This document shows, piece after piece, positions 44,653 to 58,100 of a DNA stretch of 64,000 bases. The translations under genes were made by a program, and so were the position numbers. The stretch comes from Tanytarsus gracilentus (lineage: Eukaryota; Arthropoda; Insecta; Diptera; Chironomidae): positions 769,001 to 833,000 of the forward strand of contig JAXRKN010000041.1 in the NCBI GenBank assembly GCA_038502055.1, read 5' to 3'. Positions within the stretch are counted from its first letter, which is position 1. The number at the start of each line of letters is the position of its first letter. The notes beneath the pieces were generated by a model. It was not told the origin of the DNA. It made no database searches and saw only the letters and a list, made by a program, of their open reading frames with translations.

Positions 44653-47600
44653 ATGGCAACCATAGATCAAAATAATCGTGATGAGTTTACTGAAACATTT
44701 GAAATAATAGACCGTAATGAATTACAACTTGAAATAACTCTAGAGGATTCAACTTGTAAGGATGCTGTAAATAATAATAATGATATAGTCTTGACATCAA
44801 CGGATGTTTTGCCTGAAACGAAAAAATTAGATGAATTAAATGTAACTTTAAAAGCACCAAACGACGAAGATTGTAACAATAATCTTAGTACTTCTGAAAA
44901 TATGAGATATACACGAGATCAACTGATAAAAATTAAACAATTTGATGCTTCCACTATTGTACCAAATTTAAAGAGAGAAGTCAAAAATTTACTTTTTACG
45001 GAGAAATCAGAGTTAGAAAACACTCTTCATAGAAAAACAAGAACTGATGTCATTGCCCCTGCTTTCATGAACATGAATGCCAGCACTTCAAGCCGACCAA
45101 AGCAACGATCGATTGAAACTGGACGACGCTCTCAACAGGGCAATCGAAGGGACGGTGCATTGATCACATTACGACTCCAGTCTAACGAAGAAGTGGTTCT
45201 GAAAGAAGCTGAGAATGCATGGAAACCTCAAATGTTAACTAGTACATTTCAAGAAATACCGGAAGGAGAGAAAAAAACTGCAGAGTTATTGAAACAATTC
45301 AGAAGCATTTTGAATAAGCTCACTCCCGAAAATTTCTTCACTTTAATCGATAAATTAAAAACTCTTCAAATTGATACGGTAGCTCGTCTTGACAGTTGCA
45401 TATCGCTGGTTTTTGAAAAGGCAATTTTGGAAAGTGGCTATGCATCAAGCTATGCCAATTTATGCAAGGAAGTATCTGATGTTTTTATTGTGCCATTGGA
45501 TCCGAATAATGATCAACAAAAGGCTGTTTTCAAGAAAAGGCTAATCACACAATGTCAAAGAGAGTTTGAAAAACATCGTGATAATGAACTTGTTAAAAAT
45601 ACAGCTGCTCGTTTAGAAGCTATTGAAAATGAGAAAGATCAAACTCGAAAAGAAGAAATGAAAGCAGAATTTGAGTTAGAAAATATGAATTTAAGAAAGC
45701 GTGCGGTAGGCACAGTTCATTTTATTGGAGAACTTTATAAAATTGAAATGTTAACCTCGAAGATAATGCGTTCTTGCATAACACATCTTTTAGATCCTTC
45801 AATGTGCAGCGAAGAGACATTAGAGTGCCTGTGTAAACTTTTAAGCACTGTTGGAAAACGACTGGAAAAATTGGATAAAAATAAGGTTGATTTATTTGAA
45901 TTTTTCGTAATGCTTGAAAAATTGGCTGATAAAAATAACCCTATCGGAATCAGCTCCAGAATCAGGTTTATGATACAAGATGTTATAGAACTAAGATTAA
46001 ATAGCTGGACACCACGAAGGTTACAACGTGAAAATAAGCCATTGACAATGGATGAAATAAAGCAACAAGTTATATTTGAGAATGCTATAAAAGAAATGGA
46101 TAATAAAGATGCAATTCGCGATGAAAAAGCGAACAGGGGGAGACGAACAGGTGCTGTTAATGATGAGGGCTGGAGCATATCCTCATACTCGAAACCACGG
46201 CCTGTGAAATTTGATTCACTAAAATTGCCCATTGCGAATGATGATATTAAACTTGGACAGCCATCAAATTTCACAAACTTTCAAAATTATCAGAGCAACC
46301 GCTTTGCTGGCTTGAAAGAGGAAGAAAACTCTATGGAATCTAATCGGAATAGCAATTATAATGGAAGATTTAGCGGAAGTTCATTTGATGGAAACAAAAA
46401 CAATCGCAATAATAGAAATAATAATCGTTCTGCTGGATCGAAGAGCCTTCAAGGTGGAAAAAATCAAAACTACGGTTCTAATCGTCCGCAAAACTACGAA
46501 AATAGACCACATAGGCAAAGTATGCAATTTATGCAACAAAGACCAAATGACTTTCCATCAAAATCTTCAACACTGCCAAGGAAGACTTCAGCTCCAGCTC
46601 GCCCAATGCAATACTCCGATGCATTTATACAGGAGAGGCCACTTATTAACGATCCCAATAAAGTCTTCAATATTTTGAAGTGTTCCCTTACTGGTTATGA
46701 ACAGAAGGAGATAACATTAGAAGAGGTCATTGAGGAGCTAAAAAAATTTAGAATAACAAAAGATTCAATTGTCCTTTTGTACAACTGGGCTTTTGATCAA
46801 CACGATATCGAAAGAATGCAGTTAACTGAAATAATATGTGAAGGCGTAAGTCGAAATATCATCATGACTCGCGATCTTTTAGATGCCCTAAAAGAAACAT
46901 TAGACCTTGCCCAGGACTTAGCTTGTGATTTGCCTCTTGTCTACAGCTATATTGGCCAATATGTTGCCTTACCCTTAATCAAACGCATAATTGGGTTTAA
47001 AGATTTTTTGGAAATATCAAAACCTCAAATCGAATGCAAAAACGGTGAAAAAATTCTGAAAAACACACTCAAAATTATCGAGCAAAAATTTAGCCAGGAA
47101 ACGTTAGTTCAACTACACAAAGAATCAAATATAAACTTTGAATCGTTCTTTGGCAGCGAAAGCAACCTATCTTTAAGTTCATTTCTTAAGGAAAATGTAA
47201 GTCAAACTTTAAATTCAAAAATGGCGAAATTTAATAAAAAAAATTTTTATTTAGAACTTTGATTACCTCATGCAATCCTCGGAGAAAGATGCTGTTAGTT
47301 CAGATGAAATTGTCAACAGTTCCATTGAACAGATGCTTAAAAATGAAAATAATACTGATGAGATAATTGCCTGGATTAATGTAATTTTTTTTATTTATGA
47401 CTTGTGCTATTAATATTTTTTTTTGTAACAGGAAAACATTAAGGAGCGTAACACAAACTTCATAGGTATGCTAATGGAACTGATTTTGAGAATTTGCATT
47501 GTAAAACAAGATGACGGATCGTACGCTATTGAACGTGAAAAGCTTGATTCTTTGTCGCAAGTACTGTCGCATTTTGTTGAAAAACAAGAGGAAGATCAAG

Positions 47601-47906
47601 TTCAATGCTTAAAAGTTATTCAATACTATATTAATAAGCTAGAGCATCCGTATGGCTGCCTTAACGATATTTTGACATGTTTATACGAGAATGTTGCCTT
47701 ATCAAAGTCTGCTTTCTTCAAGTGGCATGATAATCGACAAGAACAAGAAGGAAAAGGTAAAATAATAACAATTTGATATTTAATAATAATTTAATTTTAA
47801 TTTTTTCTTCCTTTCTTTTTTAGGTGTTGCGCTCAAAAGCATTCAAGGTTTCATTAAGTTCTTGAAAAATGATGAAAATGACGAATCAACGAGCGATGAA
47901 AATTGA
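44653..47906 (+). CDS. Short eIF4G-like translation initiation scaffold
   Basis: Exons 44653-47196, 47255-47380, 47432-47756 and 47824-47906; 1025 residues. An eIF4E-binding motif YTRDQLI (Y-x4-L-hydrophobic) is at residues 86-92. The MIF4G domain, which binds eIF4A, covers about 205-450 (ELLKQFRSILNKLTPENFFT ... GTVHFIGELYKIEML). An Arg/Asn/Gly-rich linker follows, then MA3 (about 668-785) and a C-terminal W2/eIF5C region (about 860-1010). Canonical eIF4G is longer, with an N-terminal PABP-binding part missing here; NAT1/DAP5 lacks the 4E motif. This looks like a shortened eIF4G paralogue, perhaps tissue-specific as fly eIF4G2 is. The start is preceded by a stop-rich leader; TAATGG surrounds the ATG. 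Confidence 0.85.
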
Positions 47907-48619
47907 TTTTTTAACTGAATGTTTTCGTTGACTTTTAAAAGAAAAATATGAAAAGCATATTTAAAATATCTACTTCGAGATTAAATATTTCTAATTATTA
48001 CATTGCATGTAAAACTGACACATTAAATAGTCATCATATTACATCGTTGAGTTTTTATAATTTAATTACTTCTTTTTTTAAGAAACAAAGTGTCCTCTTG
48101 TTAAATTATTAAACTGTCCGCAATTTTAAGTTTTAAAACACAACATTTTGAATCGGAAAATTTTACATTGTTATGGTAAAATTGATGAAACGTTGAGTGT
48201 AAGTGTTCTTAAACTATTTTACCATTTTTTGCTATTTCATAACAAACCATAATGTTTTCATGACTATTTTTGCATCCCTAATATAACTTTTAATCATTAT
48301 TGAATAATCACAGGAAAACGCCGTGTTTAACTCCTATATATCATTTTTTCTTCGGAGATAGTATAAAAGCTCCACATATTTTTGTTATCCCAATTTTATT
48401 AATTCGCTTACTTTCAATTTTCAAATTATATTTACAATTTAAATAAAAAATAAAAATAAAAATCCCAATGCAGAATAGATGTGCATGACAAACTCATTTA
48501 AAAATGAATAAAGGTGTTAGAAATAATATAATACTAAATAGTTTTATTATATCTGATTAAACTACAAACAGGCTTGATAAAAATCTTTTGTTTAAGATTT
48601 ATTCTTTGATTTTGACAAT
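47907..48619. other. Convergent 3' region of eIF4G-like and takeout-like genes
   Basis: 3' UTRs of two converging genes; AT-rich, no other feature seen. Confidence 0.45.
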
Positions 48620-49342
48620 TTAATCAGTGAGCCAAACCTTTAATGGTACATTTATGAATGCTATATCAAGAAATTTTTTAAATACTTTCGCTAAGCTCTG
48701 TGAAGCGGGAACACGCATCTCTTGAACTAGTTCATGGGCATTTTGGTTGAGAAATTGATTTATAACTTCATTTAATTGTTGATTCAGGTTATCGCGAACC
48801 TTGAAACGAGCTCCTTTCATTACAAAGTCCACCACCATTTTATCGATATTCATATAGGCATCTCCATTTTTATTAATTGGCTTTCCGTAGATTTTCGCAA
48901 TAGCATTCACATCAGTAAATTCCGCAATAAATTCGCCATTGCTTAAAATTGGCAGCAAAAGAACTTGTCCACTCACTTCATATCGACCCTTTGATCTTAT
49001 GTGAGGGAGATAAAGCCCTAAATCAAGCCGGAGTTTCTAAAAAAATTTAATTATCATTTTTTGTAAATGCTATTAAGATAATATTTACGTTCAAATCACT
49101 TCTAACTTCTTTGATTGTAAAATTGGAGGAACCTGCATTGACTACGTTAGTAAAGAGTCCTTTGATTCTTATGTTTCCCGCATTGTTTTCAATACCTAGA
49201 GCTTCAATTTTTAAAGGTTCCAAGGATGGGAGATTGATTTCAGGAATTCCTGTGATTAGGTAGGGTTTCAATCCATTGAATGAATTTTTTAAACAGGTGT
49301 TTATTTGTGGATCACTTCGACTGCATTTTTGGATGAAACTTG
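48620..49342 (-). CDS. Takeout/juvenile-hormone-binding-protein family member 1 (first exon not found)
   Basis: Secreted or circulating lipid-binding protein of the TULIP-fold JHBP family. Recognised exons, minus strand: 49342-49089 and 49036-48620. They encode SFIQKCSRSDPQINTCLKNS (the two N-terminal cysteines), GIPEINLPSLEPLKIEALGI, the TIKEVRSDLN and KLRLDLGLYLPHI strands, then GKPINKNGDAYMNIDKMVVD and a helical tail ending PLKVWLTD. The exon at 49342 starts in phase 1, so an upstream exon carrying ATG and signal peptide must exist; I could not find a convincing one between 49343 and 52655. It is 30-40% like its neighbour by eye and is probably a tandem duplicate of it. Confidence 0.85.
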
Positions 49343-52300
49343 CTAAAAAATAAATATGATAAAATACATTTAGACAAAATTATAATCTCTAAACGATGAT
49401 ACAAGTATTTTGTAAATTAAAATTAAAAACTCAAAGCTCTTCCGTTAAACAAAAATTCAATTAAATGTTCACAAATATATTTTTTTATGAAGGTCAGACG
49501 TAAAAAGCTTTAAATAAAATTTTGCAGTTAAAATTGCACATAGCATGGTGCACTAATGGGATGTAAATAAGAAACTTTTTAAACGATATTTTTTATTTTA
49601 TTAAATTTTAAAGCTAAGCTCTTCAATCAGGAATTGTAATTTTATTGCAAAGTATTTTATAGAATAAATTATACTCTCTTACTTCCAACAGAATTTCATA
49701 TACTTCATACTTAATTGGCCTTGGTATGAAGTTTGAAGCGGAAACGTAATGGCAATCGAGATATACTTTAACATAAATGACAACATTATTATTTTGTTAA
49801 ATTATTACTTTTTTCATCCTCATCAAAAGTTATACTAATTATAAAAGGAATTTAACACTATCTACGAAGGCTTTAAAACTTACGAGTTTTAACCTTGCAG
49901 CTAATTCAAATTGTACTTGAATCATTTAATCAAACATACAGTTTTGTAACTTATCATTGCCGTTCAAGAAGAAATGTTAAAAAAACTTATATTGCAAGCC
50001 ATATAATATAATCACAAAATCTGAATTTTAATAAATTTTGATTACAAGGCTGAATAAATTTGTCAAGTCTTGTTACTTTTATATAACTGAGTTGGTATCC
50101 TTATTATAAACAAACAGAGTTGTATGTTGTATCTCTAAATTGATTTGCCTCATAGGGAACTCAGAAATATTGTCAGTTAAAAATAAGAAGAAAACTGCGG
50201 AATTTGTGAAGTTCTCTTTTGCAGTTACAAAGCTGTTGAACATTTAATTTGGGAATTTTTGTTCTCAGCTTGCTAATTTACTTTTTAATTTTTTCGGTGC
50301 AAGCCCTTGCAAGGGTTTGAATTCATGATTTGTTTATTGTCGAAATTTTAGAAAAATAACTAATTTTTCTCGGGGAATTTTAAGTTTAAATTTTTAACAT
50401 TTTAGTCTTAGCTATTTAAGTGTCATTCCATGAACTTTCTATGTAGTGTCACCACCTTATCATAGGAAAGGCCGATTCTCAACAGAGCAAGTTCTCCCAC
50501 ATTTTCTGAATCTCGTTTACGTCAAGCGTTATTCATCAAAGGTCCTACTCACATTCTATGAACGCAAGCCGCTCCAGTAAGATTCCCGCGAATCCACCTA
50601 ACGACCAGTCCACAGACCGAAATCAGTGAGTAGATGCTGAGAAATTAACTTTCGAGCGAAAAAGATCATCATGCGACCTTTACCTGATTTGAACACAGGA
50701 CGCGAGAGCAGGCATGTTTCATTTCACACCGTTTCCACAGTGAAACACACCCATGCCACTGATCAACTTGACCAATGACACGATGACTCAGCACAAAATC
50801 TTTATATAAAGCTGCAATAATTTAAAAATACGATATACGTTGGTCGTTTCCCTATGAGGTTGATTTGATTACTAAGTATTGAATTTTGTGAAACATCCTG
50901 GGTAGGGGTTAAATCTAAGAGCACGAGGAAGGAAATTTGTTGAAAGTTGCAAGAAAATTTATGGTTATTAAAGAAATTTACAGAATGAAGATATTTCAAA
51001 ATTTTAATGTCTAGAGTGACGAATGTAACATACATTTAAATTACGGGGCGGCTTGCCAGGTCTAAACCGCCTAGTTAAAAAATGACCTTGCTCATAGATT
51101 TGCAGATTTAACATTACATTTTAAAGAGCATACTTTCGCTTCTGACCAAAATGTCAAAGTGTCTTATTGACTTGAACATTTCACTCTTTTTGAAAAGAGA
51201 TACCAGCAAGATACAATTTTTTTATATAGGAGAAGAATAAAGCATAAATAATGAAAAACGTTTATATTTTGCAAGAAGGTCTGAAGATGATGATTGTATG
51301 GACCTTGAATATATTTCATGCCGTTTCGTATGAAAGCTAAAGATTTTTTACTTTTCGAAAACCTGCTCATCTTTCAGGGATAAATTATGAAATTTAATTT
51401 ATAAGATAAATTTTTGGCGTCGCAACAATACACATTGCATTGTAAAAAAAGCTTTGAAGATATTTTAAAGACGAAACTTATGATTATAGAACTAAATATG
51501 TTTTTAGTGCAAGGTTATACAAATGAAGATCATTTTTTTATTAACTTATTGTTAGTACGAAAACTTTCAACTGGTTCATATATGAATAAATATTTTTTGT
51601 TTAAAATAAAAATATGTACATGAATTGATTAATAAGAAATGCGAAATATATTAAAAAGTTATGTAATTTCATTTAATAGTAAATTGAAAATAACGAGAAA
51701 CAGGCAAGTAGTTCAGTTGAATACTTTTTTACTATGTGCATTTAACATATAGCAAAAGAGAGTAAGAGAGAAGTAAAATGATGTTAAAAATGATGAAAAT
51801 CTACTTTAAACTTTCCAGCAAATTTATTTTTGTGCAACATGTGGTTTACGTTTTAGTTAATGAAATATGAAGAAATATTTTAGTTGAGCTATTCTTTCTT
51901 TAGGTCTTTAACGCATTTCATAGCATTGCATTAGTCATTCCAAATTAATGAAAATATGCTTTTTTTGATTATTTTATGATTATTTTTTTTCCCAATTGGA
52001 CTTGAACATTTTTGTTTTTAGTTACTTACTATCGAAATTTTGAGACAGAACATATCCAAAGATAGTTGATAACGTGATTGATAACGTCATCCATCGTATT
52101 GAAACGAGTGATTGCATGTTTATTTTTTCTTCCGCAAAAATTTTTTTTCTTGCGTAAAATTATTTTTCACTTTTTACTTTAATACTATTCTCATGCTTTT
52201 GATTTTTTTTAAAACACAATAATTTTTGGAGTTAAATATTTACAAAAATTTGTTATTACGAAATTTTATACTAAAATAACTAACGTAAATTTTTAACTTT

Positions 52301-52655
52301 TAAGAGTTGAAAGATGAAGAAATAGTTTGAGCTATACTGAAAGGTTGAGAGAGAAATAAGCTTGAAGTTTCTTCGAAAGCCTTTTATATATGTAACTTCA
52401 CGCTCAATAAGCTGCATTTCATTGTGAGTTTTGAGAGATTTTCTCATTTTTGCAAAAATTTGAGCGTAAGTAACTAAAAAGTGTTTGTATGGATGTGAGC
52501 GGTAATTTTTTAAGCTATAATTAATAATATTTTTAAAGTTGAAGTATTTATTTGTGAGCTGAAATTAATTTGTGGAAAAATTGATAACAGCAGGAAATTT
52601 GTAAATTAGTTTTTTATTAAAAAATTTTACCGAGAAATTAAAGATTGAATTTCTT
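49343..52655. other. 3.3-kb gap between the two takeout-like genes
   Basis: Must contain the missing first exon of takeout-like gene 1. Contains a GC-richer island at about 50440-50770 (see findings). Otherwise AT-rich, without supported features. Confidence 0.45.
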
Positions 52656-53732
52656 TTAATTACTTAAAAGCCAAAACTTTAATGGCAGTTTATTAAAAAC
52701 GGAGTTCCAAATACGAACAAAAATATCAGAAATACCATTTTCAATTCCTTGCTGCAATTCCTTGAGAATTTCTTTAGAATTTTGATTGAGAAACATGTGA
52801 AAAGAGGCTGATAATACTTTGTTGTTATTAAACAAATTTCCTAGGTGAATTCTGAGTGCATCAACGGTGAACCTAACTTTTAAAGAATCAATATAAATTG
52901 CTTCCTGAAAAAAAAACAATTATGAGTGATCAAGATAATCTCAATCAATAACAATTTTATCATTGATATACCTCAGGAATTTTCCGCAAACTTATTTTTG
53001 ATTCTATTTTAGCTTTAATATTTTTAAGTAAAATGGTTATGTGTCCAAAGCCAACAAGAGGTAGCAAAAATATATTTCCTATAAAAAAAATTTAAAATTT
53101 TTGTTGCCTTAAACATTTTAAACTATTTACCCTTTAAGTTATAGTTTGCACTTAGTTTAAGTCTTGGAAAATCTAAATTAAAATTTAAAATTTTTTTCTC
53201 CAAATCTAGATCAGCTTTTGAAACGGACGCGTTGCTTGCACCTCGAATTTGAATATTGTTAAAACTTCCAAAAAGAGCTATGACTTCTTCATCACGCTCA
53301 ACATTAATTTGAGGTATCTTGAGAGGTTCAAAAGGCTCTATATCGATTTCGGGAATTCCTCTAGATAGTTTTGGTAACAGTAAAGAAAACATTTCTATAA
53401 GAAATTTTAAAAGTTAAAAAATAATAAATTTATCTAAATTCTTTAAAAATATTCTATATAAAATATATATTTTTTTAGATCACAGTGTTTTACAAACCTC
53501 TAAAGCAGCCATTGATATTAGGATTGGAACGTTCACAACTTTTAAGCCAGCTTTCTGAAATTAAATGTTCACATAATGATGTCTTTAAAGAGGAACAATT
53601 TAAATAGCTAAATTGACAAGATGTTATTAAAAATTGAGCTCACTCACTTGTCTCTCTGATTTGATGCACTTTTAGATCAGAGAACACTTGGGGAGAAAAA
53701 AAAATTATTATAAAAGTAAAAATCAGAGTCAT
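52656..53732 (-). CDS. Takeout/juvenile-hormone-binding-protein family member 2
   Basis: Five minus-strand exons: 53732-53648, 53554-53498, 53394-53131, 53078-52972, 52904-52656; 762 nt, 253 residues, the usual family length. A hydrophobic signal peptide (MTLIFTFIIIFFSPQVFS) is followed by the two-cysteine N-terminal segment SWLKSCERSNPNINGCFREM, RGIPEIDIEPFEPLKIPQIN, and beta-rich repeats characteristic of the JHBP/takeout fold. The C-terminus ends PLKFWLLSN, parallel to PLKVWLTD of gene 1. By family knowledge these bind juvenile hormone or other hydrophobic ligands in haemolymph or antennae; the ligand is unknown. Confidence 0.9.
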
Positions 53733-55123
53733 TTTGAAAGAAATCAAACGAGCTATTGCTGCGAAGGTATACACAATACTGCACAATACTGGTGGAAGTA
53801 AAATATTTTAAATATGTTATATCATTTCTTTTCACTTTCTTTCAGGTGATGTATAAGATAGCGCGTATAATTTTTCTCTTTTAGTATTTTTTCACGGTAT
53901 TAGTAGTACCGATTTGGTACATTTTTATTTAATTATCGTTATTCCCGATAGTCGAATATTTACAAAATTTTCCATCACTGAACTGTTTTATAGGTTTATT
54001 TCTTCAATAGGTATTGGTATTTAACGATATGGTAGCCCTCAGGTATCTTTCGACCCTGGTCAGACGCAAACCAGCGCAGCTTCCGTCCGTACCGTAGTTC
54101 TTGCGTCGGATACGCTACGACTCAAGAATTGCCGCTACATGAATAAGGAAGATAACCCGGTGATATTTTAATTATTTATATTGATTATTGTCTAAATTCG
54201 GGAAATAAATATATTAATTTGCTACTGCAGTAGATACTGAGAGGAATCTTAAATTGATCTAAAGTTTAAAATGAATTGGAATATTTGTATGTGAATAGTA
54301 AGCATGCGCCAATAGAACAAATTTTACTAGTAAGAATCATGCGAAAAGAAAAGTGCAGCAATATTTTTTTTTCAACCAATCACGAGTTCTCATCATCTAT
54401 CAACAATTTGTTTCCGTAATTTTTAATTTTTATTTGTGGGATTAATTTCTTTACAGGGTTTTAGACTTTACTCGTCAATAAAAATAAAATTGAAAATTCA
54501 TTACATTCCGAATGATTTAAAAATCATTGGTGGGTTTTGCAAACGCATCCATCCATAAAACATACACAAGCAAAGCCAAATCTTAGGTAGCATGGAAAAG
54601 CGTCTGGCATCGTAAATGTCAAATAAAAAGCCATACTCATAATTTGATAAGTAAAAATCACAGAGAGAAAGTTAATGCTGTGCGCATGCTTTTCATACAG
54701 GTTCAATGTGAATTCTTGAATTTTGTAAGTATTAAGAGCTATTATTGTTGTGATGATGACTTTTAAATATTTTTCATTCTTTGACGGAAAAGTAAGAGTT
54801 TTAAGAGCATCTATTAACCAATAGCAGTTTCATAAGAGAAAAAAAATTAAAGATTTCTAACACACACATGCAGATATAAGAGAGACATTTCGTATAGAAA
54901 AAGGATATAGGGAGGTTGTGGCTTATGTTGGCAGCAAAAATAACATCAAGAAAGAAGAACGAATCACGAATCACACTCCTTTCCGAAAAATGGGGTTCGC
55001 TTCATGACTTTTCACTAGTAGTGGGTTGGTTGATCTTGCAACGTTCAGAAGTGATTTTGACTATCAAGAATACACACTAAGTCATATAAAGTTTAACTTA
55101 AAAATATTTGAAAAATTAATAAA
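53733..55123. other. Divergent upstream region of takeout-like gene 2 and Hr51
   Basis: 1.4 kb shared upstream region. A GC-rich patch stands out at about 54030-54165. The rest is AT-rich with no gene. Confidence 0.5.
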
Positions 55124-58100
55124 ATGGAAATAACCTCTACAAGTGCTGCGAATAATGAAGGTACACTCGTACACCTGTTTTAAAAATTCATTAACTCGTT
55201 TAAAAGTGATCTCTTTTTATTCATTCAAGTGTAGTTTCTATTAAAAAATATATTTTCTGAGTATTGAGTCTAATTTGGTATTTTTTCAGTGATAGAAAAT
55301 CGTTCTTCATCACCTAATTTATTTTCCTATCCACAATCTAAAATTCTTCCGTGGTCATCTCAAAATACTTTAAAATCGCTTAAAAATGAGGAAATTTTGT
55401 CAGCGGAACAAAGTGTTATGAAAAATAAAGGAATGCAGCTTTCAAGTGAAGACAGAAATGGATCAAATCGTAAAAATCACCAAAATACTTTAGGACTAAG
55501 TTGTGTCGTGTGTGGTGATACTTCTTCTGGCAAGCATTATGGAATTCTTGCTTGTAATGGTTGCAGTGGATTTTTTAAGAGAAGTGTTAGAAGGAAATTG
55601 ATTTATAGGTAATGTTTTAAATTGCATCAAAAAATTTTTGTTCGCATTCGTTTTTGACACTTGTTTAATCTCATCTATTTAAATATGAAAATTGAACAGA
55701 TGTGTTTGGAAATTATTTGAACTTAACCTCTCGTACAAATTAATCATTTCTATACTGTGATTAAGGGATTAAATGAAACTCTGTAATCTTCAAGAATAAA
55801 AAATCGATTTCCTCCCTCTGCATGCATTGAGTTGATAGGATTTAACAAGTAATTCGTTTATAATATTTCGTATCAAGTATTGACAAAAGGATGATACAGA
55901 AGTTAAAAAAGGGCGAGAGAGTATAGTATTAAAAGGATAAAAGTACCGCATATAAAGCACCAGAAAACTCTAAATCATGTCTTTTCCTCTCCTCTACTTA
56001 TACATTCTCCCTCCCTTGAGAGCAATAACAATTTAGCTTTTTGTCAAAAAAACACTTTACCAACTGTGACCAACCACCTTTATACAACCATTATTTGATA
56101 GGAACCAAATTATATTTAAATATATTTTAATAAAGATGTATGGCTTATTAGGGGTTATTGTTTAGCAAAGACAAATCACGAATGATGGCACATTTTTCAT
56201 TAAACTCGAGTATACAAGTATCATATTTAACTATGTTAATTTTTTTTAAGTCGAGTACAAAAATTTCAAAGTTTTAGATTTTTAACAAATAATTACCTAT
56301 ATGAGGAAAATTTCACCAATTTTTTTTCGCATTTTCCAATTGTCTCGTATAAGAATCAAAATCCACTTTGAATCGACAAAATTTGAATATATTCAAGTCA
56401 CATCATATTTTTTACTCCATGTATATGGAGTATGAACTTTTCGCCTCAAAAGAGTGCTCACGAATTTAACTTACTCATAAAGATTTTCCTCACGTTTTCC
56501 TTTTTTTAAAAGGTTCTCTTGAGAAATAAAAGGAGAAGTTGATCTAAATTATTTTCTGTCCGTCCGATTTTCTCATAGGAAAAGTATATGCAATTCAAAT
56601 TTTTCAAGTTTTCTTTTTGTTGGTAGAATACACTTACTTATTTGGTTATCTGTAAAAGTTAACAAATTCAAATAGAAAAAAAATCAAACGATTTTTACGA
56701 AACCTTTTTTTAAATTGAGCATTTTTTCATTACTTTAAATTTTTTGAGAATGTAACTTAATTACCAGTATCAATTCAAAAGGCACTTCTTTTTCTGAATA
56801 AATTTTCTATTGTACATTCTGCCGTTTCATTAAATCCGCCTTTTGCCTTCTCCCTCTTGGAATAACAAACAATAGAAATGAGAGTGTCAAAAAAATTATT
56901 TTAAATGCATTACATTTAAAAATTCCGGGTCTTTACTTAATCCTTCGTTTTGCATAAAAAGAAAAGGAAGAAATTCTATGTAACTTTTTAAAAGTTTAAG
57001 TTAAATTTTTCTTCTATAAATTTTTTCAACACCATTCCGTGTCAAATGTAAAGGCGAGTGCGTTTTGCTTTTCAATTCAGTGTGGTTAATAAGGATGGCC
57101 GTGAAAAATTTAAATGTGACTTTAATAGTACTAGTCAATTAGTTAATATTTCGACATTATTTAATTTATCAATAAAAATAAAATAAAGTTAACAATAAAA
57201 ATTAGGGGTGCAGAAATTTCATTATTCAGTTCACCCCTCTTCATGCCAGCCCTCTTTCAATCACTTGCACTTTAATACCACTCAAAATCAGTTACGAGCT
57301 GTGTAATGAAATTCATATAATACGATTTTGGGTCGATTTGAGTGATTGAAATCAGAGCAAGGAAAATGTATTTCAACAAATTGGTGTTTTATTGCCACTT
57401 CTTTAATTAATTTTCTCGCGCTTCATTGGAGGTCCCGTGTGATAAAAATTAAGTGTTTTGTAAAATGGTTTAAGCTTTAGTTAACCCATTTTTTTTACTT
57501 AGGTGTCAAGCAGGAACAGGACGATGTTTAGTTGATAAAGCTCACCGTAAGATAATCTTTTTTTTTAAAAAAAAACATTACTAAAATTTTATATCTCACC
57601 AGGTAATCAGTGTCAAGCATGCAGACTAAAAAAATGCTTAACAATGGGCATGAACAAGGATGGTGAGTTCTGGCGAAATAATTTTTTTTGCCGTCGCACT
57701 CATGACGTTTATCACTCAAAAACAGTTGGCATATATTCTTCCCTATCGCAAATAAACTATTTGAAGTTGTCAGAAAAGAGATTTCTCACAAAATAAATTT
57801 TCCGTGAATATTCACTGTGGCATATTGAATATGCGTACGATGGAACAAGGAATCACTCCTATTTTTCAATGAATATCCCGCTGTTTACCTTTATTTACAC
57901 ATAGTTCTCTTCGTGCGGAGAATTGAATTGTTTTGAACTTTAATGAATGCCAAATGTAAGAAGATTCTTTTCTATTTATTCATGAACAATATTCTTTTAA
58001 ATAATCAAATCATATTAAATTTAAGGAAAATGAAATTGTGAGGGAGAAAAATATGAACAAAGCAAAAAGAAAGAAATTCTGATATTTAAGTCAACCAAAA

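Noticed and set aside
49690..49780. Open frame (minus strand) beginning MLSFMLKYISIAITF as first exon of takeout-like gene 1
   Set aside because: It ends at a GTAAGAG donor in phase 2, whereas the exon at 49342 needs phase 1, and the hydrophobic run is weak and followed by no cleavage-like site.
54030..54165. tRNA gene in the GC-rich patch
   Set aside because: No TTCGANNC loop, no acceptor-stem pairing and no cloverleaf could be drawn.
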